This document shows, piece after piece, positions 53,500 through 62,981 of a DNA stretch of 64,000 nt. The DNA comes from Paenibacillus amylolyticus. GTDB lineage: Bacteria; Bacillota; Bacilli; Paenibacillales; Paenibacillaceae. Positions within the stretch are counted from its first letter, which is position 1, and every line of letters starts with the position of its first letter. The notes under the pieces are model-generated. The model worked only from the letters and a program-made list of their open reading frames with translations. It ran no database searches and was not told where the DNA came from. The stretch spans positions 1,116,001-1,180,000 of the forward strand of contig NZ_BCNV01000001.1 of NCBI RefSeq assembly GCF_001570725.1, given 5' to 3'. Position numbers and translations under genes: made by a program.

Positions 53500-54763
53500 G
53501 GATTATTTATCCCAAGAAGAAATCGATGCTTTGCTCAGGCAATCGGAATCGATAAATAGCTCGGAACCTGCTGAGAAGACGGTTGATGATTTTTTGACCG
53601 AGCTGGAGCAGGATGCCTTGGGGGAGATTGGTAACATTACATTTGGTAGCGCGGCAACAGCTTTGTCCACGCTATTGGGCCTAAAAGTAGATATTACAAC
53701 ACCTAAGGTTTCCATCATTAGTCGAACGCAGTTTGAAGAAGCTTTTCCTAAGCCGCATGTTGCTGTTCATGTGAATTACGTGGATGGTTTCGAAGGCATT
53801 AACTCGCTTGTCATCAAGAAGAGAGATGCTCAAGTCATCGCCGATTTGATGCTGGGTGGCGAAGGAAATCCAATTGACGAAGAACTGAATGAAATCCATA
53901 TTAGTGCTGTACAGGAAGCGATGAACCAGATGATGGGCTCCTCTGCTACTTCTATGTCCACGATCTTTAACCGTTTTGTGAATATTTCCCCACCGGGAAT
54001 CGATATTCTCAATTTGGAGAGTGGTGAGGGCGTAAGTAACCTTCCAGAAGATGAGACGCTGATTCAAGTTTCATTTCGTCTCTTAATCGGAGATCTGATC
54101 GATTCCAATCTGATGCAGTTGCTTCCAGTACATTTTGCCAAAAACATGGTAGACATGCTGATTGGAGGCGCTCAGGAGTCAACTGCAAGCGCACCGGTGG
54201 CAGCGACACCTGAACCTGCACCAGCAGCTGTACCAGCAACGCCACCACCAGTTGCGGAGCAACCACCCGTTCAGCACCAACAGGCTCCACAGGCTCCACA
54301 ACAGCCTGCTCAGGACTACAACGGGTATGGACAAGCTCCAATGGGTATGCCGCAAGGAATGCCGCCACAGCAGCCGTATGGCATGCCACCGCAGCAACCT
54401 TATGGTGCACCTCAACATTACGGTGGAATGCCAAATAGGAATGTTAACGTACAGCCAGTTCAATTCGCCAATTTGCAAAATGGGGCGTATGGTCAGGTAG
54501 ACGAAAACAATTTGAATTTATTGATGGACATTCCCCTTAAAGTCACCGTAGAATTAGGAAGGACCCAGAAGCAAATTAAAGATATTTTGGAACTGTCACA
54601 GGGTTCGATTGTCGAACTGGATAAGTTAGCCGGTGAACCTGTCGATATTTTGGTGAATAACAAACTGATCGCCAAGGGAGAAGTTGTCGTTATTGACGAA
54701 AACTTTGGTGTTCGTGTTATAGATATCGTTAGCCAATGGGACCGAATTCAGAAATTACAATAA
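53489..54763 (+). CDS. fliY: flagellar switch phosphatase FliY
   Basis: FliY is the Gram-positive switch protein that dephosphorylates CheY-P and replaces FliN. N-terminal YLSQEEIDALL peptide, CheC-type phosphatase domain (EIGNITFGSAATALSTLL, with the E...N signature repeated at VQEAMNQMMGSSATSM), a long Pro/Gln-rich linker (about 230-325, with repeated PPQQPYG units), and a C-terminal FliN/SpoA domain. The TTG at 53489 is 9 bases after AAGGAG (53474-53479). It overlaps fliM by 11 bases. 424 residues. Confidence 0.94.
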   Translation: MTSKDYLSQEEIDALLRQSESINSSEPAEKTVDDFLTELEQDALGEIGNITFGSAATALSTLLGLKVDITTPKVSIISRTQFEEAFPKPHVAVHVNYVDGFEGINSLVIKKRDAQVIADLMLGGEGNPIDEELNEIHISAVQEAMNQMMGSSATSMSTIFNRFVNISPPGIDILNLESGEGVSNLPEDETLIQVSFRLLIGDLIDSNLMQLLPVHFAKNMVDMLIGGAQESTASAPVAATPEPAPAAVPATPPPVAEQPPVQHQQAPQAPQQPAQDYNGYGQAPMGMPQGMPPQQPYGMPPQQPYGAPQHYGGMPNRNVNVQPVQFANLQNGAYGQVDENNLNLLMDIPLKVTVELGRTQKQIKDILELSQGSIVELDKLAGEPVDILVNNKLIAKGEVVVIDENFGVRVIDIVSQWDRIQKLQ

Positions 54764-54791
54764 GCACAATTTAGGGAGGACTTGAATCAAG

Positions 54792-55157
54792 ATGGCAAAC
54801 CGAATTTTAGTCGTAGACGACGCTGCATTTATGAGAATGATGATCCGGGACATTTTGTCCAAAAATGGGTATGAGGTTGTTGGTGAGGCACAGGATGGCT
54901 CACAAGCAATTGAGAAATTTAAAGAGCTTCGTCCGGATCTGATCACAATGGATATCACGATGCCTGAGATGGATGGCATTGCAGCTTTGAAAGAAATCAA
55001 AAAGATCGATGCTAATGCAAAAGTGATTATGTGCTCTGCGATGGGTCAACAAGCGATGGTAATCGATGCTATTCAAGCAGGTGCTAAAGACTTTATCGTT
55101 AAACCTTTCCAATCTGACCGGGTTATCGAAGCAATTAGCAAGACACTGGGCGTTTAA
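54792..55157 (+). CDS. cheY: chemotaxis response regulator CheY
   Basis: Receiver protein of 121 residues that carries the signal from CheA to the switch. Asp9 and Asp10 in VVDDAAFMR, phospho-acceptor Asp54 in TMDITMPEMDG, and Lys at FIVKPF are present. GGGAGG precedes the ATG. In the fla/che operon between fliY and fliO, as in Bacillus. Confidence 0.97.
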   Translation: MANRILVVDDAAFMRMMIRDILSKNGYEVVGEAQDGSQAIEKFKELRPDLITMDITMPEMDGIAALKEIKKIDANAKVIMCSAMGQQAMVIDAIQAGAKDFIVKPFQSDRVIEAISKTLGV

Positions 55158-55162
55158 GAGAC

Positions 55163-55705
55163 ATGATGATGGCTCAGGGTGATATTCCAGGAGGAGCTGG
55201 CGCGGGAACCAATTATTATTTACAGCTTGTATGGGTGATTGTTGTCCTGGCCGTCATCCTGGCCCTTATTGTCTATCTGATCCGGTTTTTAAACAAACGG
55301 AATCAGCAGTGGTTACGTCATGGCACGATTCGTACCCTGGGCGGGGTCGGACTGGGGCAAAACAAGTCGTTGCAAATTATGGAGATTGGTGGAAGTGTGT
55401 ATCTGCTTGGTGTAGGTGAAGACATCCAGTTGATAGATAAGGTTACGGATTTGGAAGAGGCGCAAAGAATCATTGATTCATTCGAGCGAGATGCTGCTGC
55501 ACAACAAGGTAATCTCTCGCCTCTCATCGCCAAGCTCACAAAACGCTTCCGTAAAGATGAACCGCCGCGGGAAATGGAACTGGAGGACACAACTTCTTTT
55601 CACGAAATGTTTGAATCCAAACTTCGGCAGATGCCTAACCGTAAAGAGAAGATGGAGAAGCTCCTGGATAAAGACAATACTACAGATCGGTCGAGGGATT
55701 CATGA
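55163..55705 (+). CDS. fliO: flagellar biosynthesis protein FliO (FliZ)
   Basis: Helps assemble the FliP ring of the export gate. 180 residues with one membrane segment (LVWVIVVLAVILALIVYLI, about 22-41) then a FliO cytoplasmic domain (GTIRTLGGVGLGQNKSLQIMEI). Three consecutive ATG codons at 55163, 55166 and 55169 could start it. No separate signal peptide, unlike B. subtilis FliZ. Overlaps fliP by ATGA. Confidence 0.88.
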   Translation: MMMAQGDIPGGAGAGTNYYLQLVWVIVVLAVILALIVYLIRFLNKRNQQWLRHGTIRTLGGVGLGQNKSLQIMEIGGSVYLLGVGEDIQLIDKVTDLEEAQRIIDSFERDAAAQQGNLSPLIAKLTKRFRKDEPPREMELEDTTSFHEMFESKLRQMPNRKEKMEKLLDKDNTTDRSRDS

Positions 55706-56457
55706 AGAAAAAGATTTGGTTAGCGTGTTGTTTGATGGGACTTATCAGTCTGGCATCTGTCACGGTTGCCTTTGCTGAACCTATTCCGAATATTGATATT
55801 CAAATCGGAAACGGTGATGGAGGGACACCAAGCACGAGTTCACTGTCCATTATTCTATTAATTACGGTGCTTAGCATTGCACCAGCAATGCTTGTACTGA
55901 TGACCAGTTTTACTCGAATTGTGATTGTGCTCGGTTTCGTACGTACATCTTTGGGTACACAACAAATGCCACCCAATCAGGTGCTGGTAGGTTTGGCACT
56001 ATTTCTGACACTTTTCATTATGTCGCCGACGTTGTCTTCCATAAATCAGGTAGCGCTTCAGCCCTATCTTCAGGGAGAACTTACGCAAACCGAGGCGCTG
56101 GAAAAAGCAGCGGATCCCATAAAGAAATTTATGTTTACTCACACCAGAGAAAAGGATCTGTTGCTGTTTATGAAGTACAATCAGACTGAACAGCCAAATA
56201 CCTACCAGGATATTCCGATTACTGTCATGGTGCCGGCATATGTAATCAGTGAGTTGAAGACAGCATTCCAGATGGGGTTTATGATTTTCATTCCGTTTCT
56301 GGTGATAGACATTGTTGTCGCGAGTACACTCATGGCGATGGGAATGATGATGCTTCCGCCGGTCATGATCTCATTACCTTTCAAAATACTACTCTTTGTC
56401 CTTGTGGACGGGTGGTATCTGGTAGTCAAGTCACTGTTGCTGAGTTTTAACACTTGA
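55702..56457 (+). CDS. fliP: flagellar export gate protein FliP
   Basis: Core export-gate protein, 251 residues. A cleavable signal peptide (IWLACCLMGLISLASVTVAFA) precedes the four membrane segments. Conserved TSFTRIVIVLGFVRTSLGTQQ in pattern and PPVMISLPFKILLFVLVDGW are seen. Confidence 0.97.
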   Translation: MKKKIWLACCLMGLISLASVTVAFAEPIPNIDIQIGNGDGGTPSTSSLSIILLITVLSIAPAMLVLMTSFTRIVIVLGFVRTSLGTQQMPPNQVLVGLALFLTLFIMSPTLSSINQVALQPYLQGELTQTEALEKAADPIKKFMFTHTREKDLLLFMKYNQTEQPNTYQDIPITVMVPAYVISELKTAFQMGFMIFIPFLVIDIVVASTLMAMGMMMLPPVMISLPFKILLFVLVDGWYLVVKSLLLSFNT

Positions 56458-56482
56458 TCCGGAAAGTTAAAGGAGGACGGTC

Positions 56483-56752
56483 ATGACTTCGGAATTTATT
56501 ATCGGTCTGGCCGGGAAAGCGGTATACACGTCATTGCTGGCCAGTGCACCCATGCTTATACTAGCTCTGGTTGTAGGACTTGCAATCAGTATTTTTCAAG
56601 CGACAACTCAAATTCAGGAACAAACATTAGCTTTTGTACCCAAGATTGTTGCCGTACTTCTGGCAGTACTTTTGTTTGGACCCTGGATCTTGAATATATT
56701 AATCGATTTTACGTACAACATTCTCGATAATTTATACAGATACATAGGGTAG
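56483..56752 (+). CDS. fliQ: flagellar export gate protein FliQ
   Basis: 89 residues, two membrane helices, with the conserved ISIFQATTQIQEQTLAFVPK. AAAGGAGG precedes the ATG. Forms the gate with FliP and FliR. Confidence 0.97.
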   Translation: MTSEFIIGLAGKAVYTSLLASAPMLILALVVGLAISIFQATTQIQEQTLAFVPKIVAVLLAVLLFGPWILNILIDFTYNILDNLYRYIG

Positions 56753-56762
56753 GCTTTAGCAG

Positions 56763-57551
56763 ATGGAGACATTATTGCAAAGTTTCCCTGTCGCTCTGCT
56801 TATGTTTTGTCGAATCACATCATTTTTTGTAACTGCGCCGGTCTTTTCAGCTCGAAATGTGCCGACTTCAGTTAAAATTGGTATCTCTGCATTTGTTACA
56901 TTGTCTGTCTATCTGATTTATGGAATAGATCAGACCGTACCGACAGACATGAGTTATGTTTTGCTGATCATCAGAGAGATTCTAATTGGCCTGCTTTTAG
57001 GTTTTGTGGCGTATCTGTTAATGACGGCTGTACAGACTGCAGGAACTTTTATCGATCTTCAGATCGGTTTTGGTATGGCTAATGTATTTGATCCAATGAC
57101 AGGCGCTTCAGCACCACTTACGGGTAACTTGAAGTATGCATTTGCTATGCTTCTGTTTCTGACGATGAATGGCCACCATTATTTACTGGATGCGATAGTC
57201 TACAGTTACAGGTGGGTTCCGTTATCAAATATATTTTTCCTACGGTTGGCGGACGGAAGTATTGCTGAATTTTTGATTCGGACATTAGGTCAATCATTCA
57301 TGTTGGCTTTTCAGATGTCGGCTCCAATTGTAGTGGCGCTGTTTTTGACAGATGTAGGTTTGGGTTTTTTGGCCAAAACTGCTCCTCAATTTAATGTATT
57401 TGCAGTCGGATTGCCACTTAAGTTACTTGTTGGTCTTGCTATTTTGCTTTTGCTGGTTCCCAGTTTCTCCTTTATATTTAGTCAATTGTTCGAAGCGATA
57501 TTTAGATCCATGGAAAAATTGCTTGGAACCATTGGCCAAAGGCCGGGCTGA
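56763..57551 (+). CDS. fliR: flagellar export gate protein FliR
   Basis: 262 residues, about six membrane helices; FVTAPVFSARNVPTSVKIG and DLQIGFGMANVFDP are typical. It begins 10 bases after fliQ. FliR completes the FliPQR gate. Confidence 0.96.
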   Translation: METLLQSFPVALLMFCRITSFFVTAPVFSARNVPTSVKIGISAFVTLSVYLIYGIDQTVPTDMSYVLLIIREILIGLLLGFVAYLLMTAVQTAGTFIDLQIGFGMANVFDPMTGASAPLTGNLKYAFAMLLFLTMNGHHYLLDAIVYSYRWVPLSNIFFLRLADGSIAEFLIRTLGQSFMLAFQMSAPIVVALFLTDVGLGFLAKTAPQFNVFAVGLPLKLLVGLAILLLLVPSFSFIFSQLFEAIFRSMEKLLGTIGQRPG

Positions 57552-57574
57552 GTGAAACGGAGGATAAGACTCGG

Positions 57575-58657
57575 ATGAAACTTCAACTCGACCTCCAGTT
57601 GTTTTCAGGGGAGAAGACGGAGAAAGCTACCCCTAAAAAGAGACAGGATGCACGTAAAAAAGGACAGGTTGTCAAAAGCATGGAGATATCTGGTGCTTCG
57701 ATTCTCCTGTTCTCGTTTTTGATCTTGACAGTCTTTGGTGATTTTTACAAGGAACGTACAGTTCGATTGTTTACAGATATTTTTATCAACCGGCTGAACA
57801 TGAAAATCACCGATGAAAATGTAATGATGCTTATGATGCGCTATGGCATTGAAGTGATGTTACTGCTTGCTCCGGTATTGTTGGGTGCGGTTCTAGTTGC
57901 CTTAATCGTTAACTACATGCAGGTTGGTTTTCTACTTGTAGGCGAAGGGTTGAAGCCGAAACTGGAGAAGTTGGATCCGATTAAAGGATTCAAAAATATT
58001 TTCTCTATGCGTTCTGTGGTCGAATTTGCTAAGTCCATTTTGAAAATGTCCATCATCGGCTATCTTGTTTACAGCACAATTATAAGCTACCAATCCGATA
58101 TAGCCTCACTTTCTCACTTTTCTTTAGATGCTATTTTACACTTTGCTGCATCCATCACGTTAAGTTTGGGTGTTAAGATTGCTGTTGCACTTATGGTACT
58201 TGCAATATTCGATTACATTTACCAAAAGTATGATAATGAGAAAAAACTCCGTATGTCCAAGCAAGACATCAAAGACGAGTACAAGAAAATGGAAGGCGAT
58301 CCGCTGATCAAAGGTAAAATAAGGGAACGTCAGCGTCGTATGGCTATGCAGCGTATGATGCAGGAAGTACCGAATGCGGATGTAATCATCACGAACCCGA
58401 CTCACTTTGCGGTTGCGCTAAAGTACGAAGGTTCCGAAATGGAGGCACCGCAGATTATTGCCAAAGGTCAGGATTATGTCGCCTTGCGTATTAAGGAAAT
58501 TGCCAAAGAGCACGGTGTTATTACGATGGAAAACAAGCCGCTGGCACGGGCATTGTTCCAGAGAGCCGAGATTGGTGATGCCATACCGGCCGATTTGTTT
58601 CAAGCGGTAGCTGAAGTGCTGGCTTATGTATATAAACTAAAGGGCAGAACGAAATAA
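57575..58657 (+). CDS. flhB: flagellar export specificity protein FlhB
   Basis: Export switch protein. Four membrane helices, then a cytoplasmic domain with the self-cleaving Asn274-Pro275-Thr276-His277. The start EKTEKATPKKRQDARKKGQV is diagnostic. 360 residues. A short free homologue of its C-terminal part is encoded at 24365. Confidence 0.97.
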   Translation: MKLQLDLQLFSGEKTEKATPKKRQDARKKGQVVKSMEISGASILLFSFLILTVFGDFYKERTVRLFTDIFINRLNMKITDENVMMLMMRYGIEVMLLLAPVLLGAVLVALIVNYMQVGFLLVGEGLKPKLEKLDPIKGFKNIFSMRSVVEFAKSILKMSIIGYLVYSTIISYQSDIASLSHFSLDAILHFAASITLSLGVKIAVALMVLAIFDYIYQKYDNEKKLRMSKQDIKDEYKKMEGDPLIKGKIRERQRRMAMQRMMQEVPNADVIITNPTHFAVALKYEGSEMEAPQIIAKGQDYVALRIKEIAKEHGVITMENKPLARALFQRAEIGDAIPADLFQAVAEVLAYVYKLKGRTK

Positions 58658-58682
58658 AAGGGGATCGGAGGCCGTACATTCA

Positions 58683-60716
58683 TTGAAAACAAAAGATTTA
58701 GCTGTCCTTGCGGGTATTATCGGCATTGTGTTGATGATGATTCTCCCGATCCCAATCTGGTTATTGGATATGTTGCTCGTCGTCAATATTTCAATTGCAC
58801 TGATGATACTCCTTGTTGCAATGAACAGCAAAGAAGCGTTGCAGTTTTCCATTTTTCCAGCTTTGTTGCTAATCACCACACTATTCCGCTTGGCTCTGAA
58901 CATTTCGACAACCAAGCTAATTCTTGGTGAAGGGGATGCTGGAGCCGTTGTTGCTACCTTTGGTAGTTGGATTGCAGGAGGGCAAATTGCGATTGGATTT
59001 ATCGTGTTTTTGATCTTGGTTGTCGTTCAGTTTATCGTTATTACCAAGGGTTCGGAGCGTGTAGCTGAAGTTGCTGCTCGATTTACCCTCGATGCGATGC
59101 CTGGTAAACAAATGAGTATCGATGCAGATCTGAATGCGGGTCTGATCAACGAGCAACAAGCTCGTGAACGTCGTTCCAAAATTGAACGTGAAGCCGATTT
59201 TTATGGAGCAATGGATGGAGCAAGTAAGTTCGTAAAAGGAGATGCCATTGCAAGTATTATCATCCTCCTGATCAATCTGATTGGTGGATTCATCATCGGG
59301 ATGACTGTGCATGGTCTTGATTTTGCTGAGTCACTTGCCACGTATTCCGTTTTAACTATAGGAGATGGATTGGTTAGCCAGATTCCTGCTCTTCTTATTT
59401 CAACGGCAGCAGGTCTCATCGTTACAAGAGCATCATCCGAAGGAAACTTGGCAGAGGATATTACGGGGCAACTGTTTACATATCCAATACTCATTTATAT
59501 TGTAGCTTTCGTTATTGCCATGCTGGGTTTCTTCACACCTATTCATGTTATTACTACGCTTCCGTTGGCAGGCGTGCTGGCATTTGCCGCATGGCGCATG
59601 CAGAATAATTTGAATTTGAAACAGGAAGCGGAAGAACAGCTGGAAGAAGAACAGCAGATTGAAGAGGTCAGAAGTCCTGAAAGTGTAATTAACCTGCTCC
59701 AGGTTGACCCTATTGAGTTTGAATTTGGTTATGGTTTAATCCCGCTGGCTGATAATCAGCAGGGTGGGGACTTATTGGATCGGATCATTATGATTCGGAG
59801 GCAGTGTGCTCTTGAACTGGGATTGGTTGTTCCGGTCATACGGATACGAGATAATATCCAGCTCAGACCTAATGAGTATGTTATCAAAATCAAGGGTAAC
59901 GTAGTAGGCGGCGGAGAACTGTTGTTGAATCACTACCTTGCCATGAGTCCAGGCTATGATGAGGAGTCCGTGACAGGTATTGAAACGACAGAGCCTGCTT
60001 TTGGACTACCGGCACTGTGGATTGACGAAGTAACCAAAGACAGAGCGGAACTTGCAGGGTATACGGTCGTAGATCCGCCATCCGTTGTGGCGACACATCT
60101 GACGGAACTGATTAAGAAACATGCGCATGAGTTACTTGGAAGACAAGAGACGAAAGCACTTGTGGATAATCTGAGAGAGAACTATTCTGCACTGGTGGAT
60201 GAACTGATTCCTTCTCTACTTTCCATTGGTGATGTGCAGAAAGTGCTTGCCAAGTTATTGCGTGAGAAAATATCTATTCGTGATATGGTTACCATCTTCG
60301 AGACACTGGCTGACTATGGTACGTATACGAAGGATCCTGATGTTCTGACTGAATACGTTAGACAATCCCTCTCACGTCAGATTACTCAGCAGTTTTCACA
60401 GAAAGGTGAGACACTTCGAGTGATCACGGTTGGACCTGGTCTTGAGAAGAAAATTGCTGAAAGTGTGCAACAATCGGATCAAGGTAGCTATCTTGCTTTA
60501 GACCCTGTATCTACACAAAGTGTGTATCAGAAGCTGAGTGAACAAGTGAACCGTTTGATTCAATCAGGTCAACAACCAGTTGTATTAACTTCTCCAACTA
60601 TTCGGATGTACCTGCGTCAGGTTATTGAACGTACTATGCAGGACATTCCTGTACTTTCCTACAGCGAATTGGAGCCGAATGTTGAAATTCAAAGTATCGG
60701 GGTGGTGAACTTATGA
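58683..60716 (+). CDS. flhA: flagellar export gate protein FlhA
   Basis: Large gate protein, 677 residues: about eight membrane helices in the first 320 residues with the FHIPEP-type loop (RFTLDAMPGKQMSIDADLNAG), then a four-subdomain cytoplasmic ring (from VDPIEFEFGYGLIPLAD). TTG start with GGAGG 11 bases upstream. Overlaps flhF by ATGA. Confidence 0.97.
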   Translation: MKTKDLAVLAGIIGIVLMMILPIPIWLLDMLLVVNISIALMILLVAMNSKEALQFSIFPALLLITTLFRLALNISTTKLILGEGDAGAVVATFGSWIAGGQIAIGFIVFLILVVVQFIVITKGSERVAEVAARFTLDAMPGKQMSIDADLNAGLINEQQARERRSKIEREADFYGAMDGASKFVKGDAIASIIILLINLIGGFIIGMTVHGLDFAESLATYSVLTIGDGLVSQIPALLISTAAGLIVTRASSEGNLAEDITGQLFTYPILIYIVAFVIAMLGFFTPIHVITTLPLAGVLAFAAWRMQNNLNLKQEAEEQLEEEQQIEEVRSPESVINLLQVDPIEFEFGYGLIPLADNQQGGDLLDRIIMIRRQCALELGLVVPVIRIRDNIQLRPNEYVIKIKGNVVGGGELLLNHYLAMSPGYDEESVTGIETTEPAFGLPALWIDEVTKDRAELAGYTVVDPPSVVATHLTELIKKHAHELLGRQETKALVDNLRENYSALVDELIPSLLSIGDVQKVLAKLLREKISIRDMVTIFETLADYGTYTKDPDVLTEYVRQSLSRQITQQFSQKGETLRVITVGPGLEKKIAESVQQSDQGSYLALDPVSTQSVYQKLSEQVNRLIQSGQQPVVLTSPTIRMYLRQVIERTMQDIPVLSYSELEPNVEIQSIGVVNL

Positions 60717-62065
60717 GAGTAAAACAATACGTTGTTGAGACCATGCCCGAAGCTATGCTTCAAATTCGCAAAGACCTGGGAAGTGATGCCGTCATTCTGT
60801 CCACTAAAGAGATCAAGGTGGGCGGTGTGATGGGAATGTTCCGCAAAAAAAGGATCGAAGTTGTAGCTGCAGTGGATAAGGAAGAAAACAAGCAAACGAC
60901 GAAGCCAGTACAAAATCAATTCACACCTGTACCTCGTGCATTTGTACCTGAGGCCTACCGGCAAACAGCTCGTTCGTTTGTTGCGGCTTCGGATGAGTCG
61001 GCTACAACGAATATAGCTGATCAAAGTGCACAGGAAACATCTGTGGCTGCGTCGTCTATGATTGAATCGAGTAAGCTCGGTTCAATCATAGACAGCGGCT
61101 CAGGTTCTTCGAGCACGGATCATAAACCGCGACCGCAAGGGGCGGATTTTTCGGGTTCAACAACTGCGACGAAGCAAACTGTCTCAGACCTGCAGCAGGA
61201 CAAGTTGATGACTGAATTGCAGGATCTTAAACAGATGGTGACCAAGCTTTCAAAGCAAGGTACTTCTGCGGATGCTGTGCCAGAGGAAATGCATACGATC
61301 CGAGAACGTTTGACAGAACAAGAGGTTTGGCCTGAAGTGTGGGAATCCTGGTTTGATTCAATACAAGCAAAATGGTCTGAGGATGAATTGAAGGAACAGG
61401 ATGTAGAACAAGCTGTAAAACTTGAGGTCATGCACTTCTTGGAAGAACGTATTGACGAAGGCATTCTTCCTACCACTCGAATCGTCTATGTAGCTGGACC
61501 AACCGGTGTAGGGAAAACCACGACAATTGCGAAATTGGCGGCTGAACAAATGTTCAAAAAACAACGTAAAGTTGGATTCATTACATCTGATACGTATCGG
61601 ATCTCGGCGGTAGAACAGCTTAGAACGTATGCATCTATACTGAATGTTCCACTTGAGGTGGTACAATCGCCCGGTGATACACAACGTGCAATTTCTCGAT
61701 TAGAGCATTGTGACCTGATCTTTATGGACACAGCAGGTAGAAACTACAGAAATGAATTACTTGTCTCGGAACTGCAAAGTTTGCTTGCTCCTGTCGAGAA
61801 TAGTGAAACCTTTTTGGTCATGAGCATGACTTCCAAAAGTGCGGATATGGTTCAGATCACAGAACATTTCAGTAAATATGGCCTGGATAAGGTGATTTTC
61901 ACCAAAATGGATGAGACTGGGAGCTGCGGTCCGCTATTTAACCTGTTGCATCGTTTTCCACTCAAGCTTGCGTATGTGGCAAACGGACAAAATGTTCCAG
62001 ACGATTTGTTGAAGCCGGATGCAGATTCGTTGTCTAAACAGTTGCTGGGAGAATGGACACAATGA
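60713..62065 (+). CDS. flhF: SRP-like GTPase FlhF
   Basis: Controls where flagella form. The N-terminal basic domain (MRVKQYVVETMPEAMLQIRK) and a variable Ser/Thr/Gln-rich linker (about 70-170) precede the NG domain with [16 protein letters not shown] near 262, DTAGR near 343 and TKMDETGSCG. 450 residues. It overlaps flhA and flhG. Confidence 0.96.
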   Translation: MRVKQYVVETMPEAMLQIRKDLGSDAVILSTKEIKVGGVMGMFRKKRIEVVAAVDKEENKQTTKPVQNQFTPVPRAFVPEAYRQTARSFVAASDESATTNIADQSAQETSVAASSMIESSKLGSIIDSGSGSSSTDHKPRPQGADFSGSTTATKQTVSDLQQDKLMTELQDLKQMVTKLSKQGTSADAVPEEMHTIRERLTEQEVWPEVWESWFDSIQAKWSEDELKEQDVEQAVKLEVMHFLEERIDEGILPTTRIVYVAGPTGVGKTTTIAKLAAEQMFKKQRKVGFITSDTYRISAVEQLRTYASILNVPLEVVQSPGDTQRAISRLEHCDLIFMDTAGRNYRNELLVSELQSLLAPVENSETFLVMSMTSKSADMVQITEHFSKYGLDKVIFTKMDETGSCGPLFNLLHRFPLKLAYVANGQNVPDDLLKPDADSLSKQLLGEWTQ

Positions 62066-62949
62066 AGGATCAAGCAGCTTCACTTCGAAGTATGGTCTCG
62101 GCGCCATTGGAAATGGAAGGCATTGAGCGAGATATCCGTTCCTCTAAAATCATTACTGTAGCTAGTGGTAAGGGAGGTGTTGGGAAATCCAATTTCACAC
62201 TGAACTTTGCGCTGGCATTACAGGCTTTAGGGAAAAAGGTACTGGTGTTTGATGCTGATATTGGAATGGCTAATATCGATGTTCTTATGGGTACGTCTTC
62301 ATCCTATAATCTTTACCACCTGTTGTACCGACAAAAATCCATAAGGGAGATCATACAACTGGGTGCCAGCGGCTTGCCTTACATTGCTGGAGGATCAGGT
62401 ATGAAAGAACTATTTTCATTGTCTGACCGTGATCTGGAGTTCTTCGCCAGTCAAGTGGAGGATATTGCTCAGGAAATGGACTATGTCATTTTCGATACAG
62501 GGGCAGGTCTTTCCAGAGAGAATATGACGTTTATCGATGCTGCCGATGAATGCCTGATTATAACCACACCTGAACCGACTTCAATAACCGATGCTTATGC
62601 TTTAGTCAAAGTTATGCACGGTCAGGAAAATGCTACACCCTTTCGGATGATCGTTAACCGGGTGGAAGACGAACGGGAAGCGGAACGGGTGGCAGATAAA
62701 ATAGCTGGAGTGGCAAGGCGGTTTTTGCAGACGGATATTCCGCTACTTGGGTATATTTCTGAAGACGCACAGGTAGTCAAGGCAGTTAAAAGGCAAATGC
62801 CTTACAGTCTGGCGTATCCCAATGCCAAAGCCTCCAAGGATATAGAGAAACTTGCTCTTCGTTATTTGGCTGTACCTGCAACTCCGGAGTCCGGAACCTT
62901 GACAGGAATCAGGGGATTTATGAATAAGTGGCTTAAACGAACAACATGA
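62062..62949 (+). CDS. flhG: MinD-like ATPase FlhG (YlxH)
   Basis: Partner of FlhF that sets flagellar number. 295 residues. The N-terminal stretch before the P-loop (MKDQAASLRSMVS) is the FlhF-activating helix; the deviant Walker A GKGGVGKS lies at 36-43 and the C-terminus has a membrane-binding type helix. The ATG at 62062 was chosen because GGGAG (62047-62051) is 10 bases upstream; ATG 62053 is too close. It overlaps flhF by 4 bases. Confidence 0.95.
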   Translation: MKDQAASLRSMVSAPLEMEGIERDIRSSKIITVASGKGGVGKSNFTLNFALALQALGKKVLVFDADIGMANIDVLMGTSSSYNLYHLLYRQKSIREIIQLGASGLPYIAGGSGMKELFSLSDRDLEFFASQVEDIAQEMDYVIFDTGAGLSRENMTFIDAADECLIITTPEPTSITDAYALVKVMHGQENATPFRMIVNRVEDEREAERVADKIAGVARRFLQTDIPLLGYISEDAQVVKAVKRQMPYSLAYPNAKASKDIEKLALRYLAVPATPESGTLTGIRGFMNKWLKRTT

Positions 62950-62981
62950 TTTCTGAATAAAGGAAACAGGGGTGACACAAC

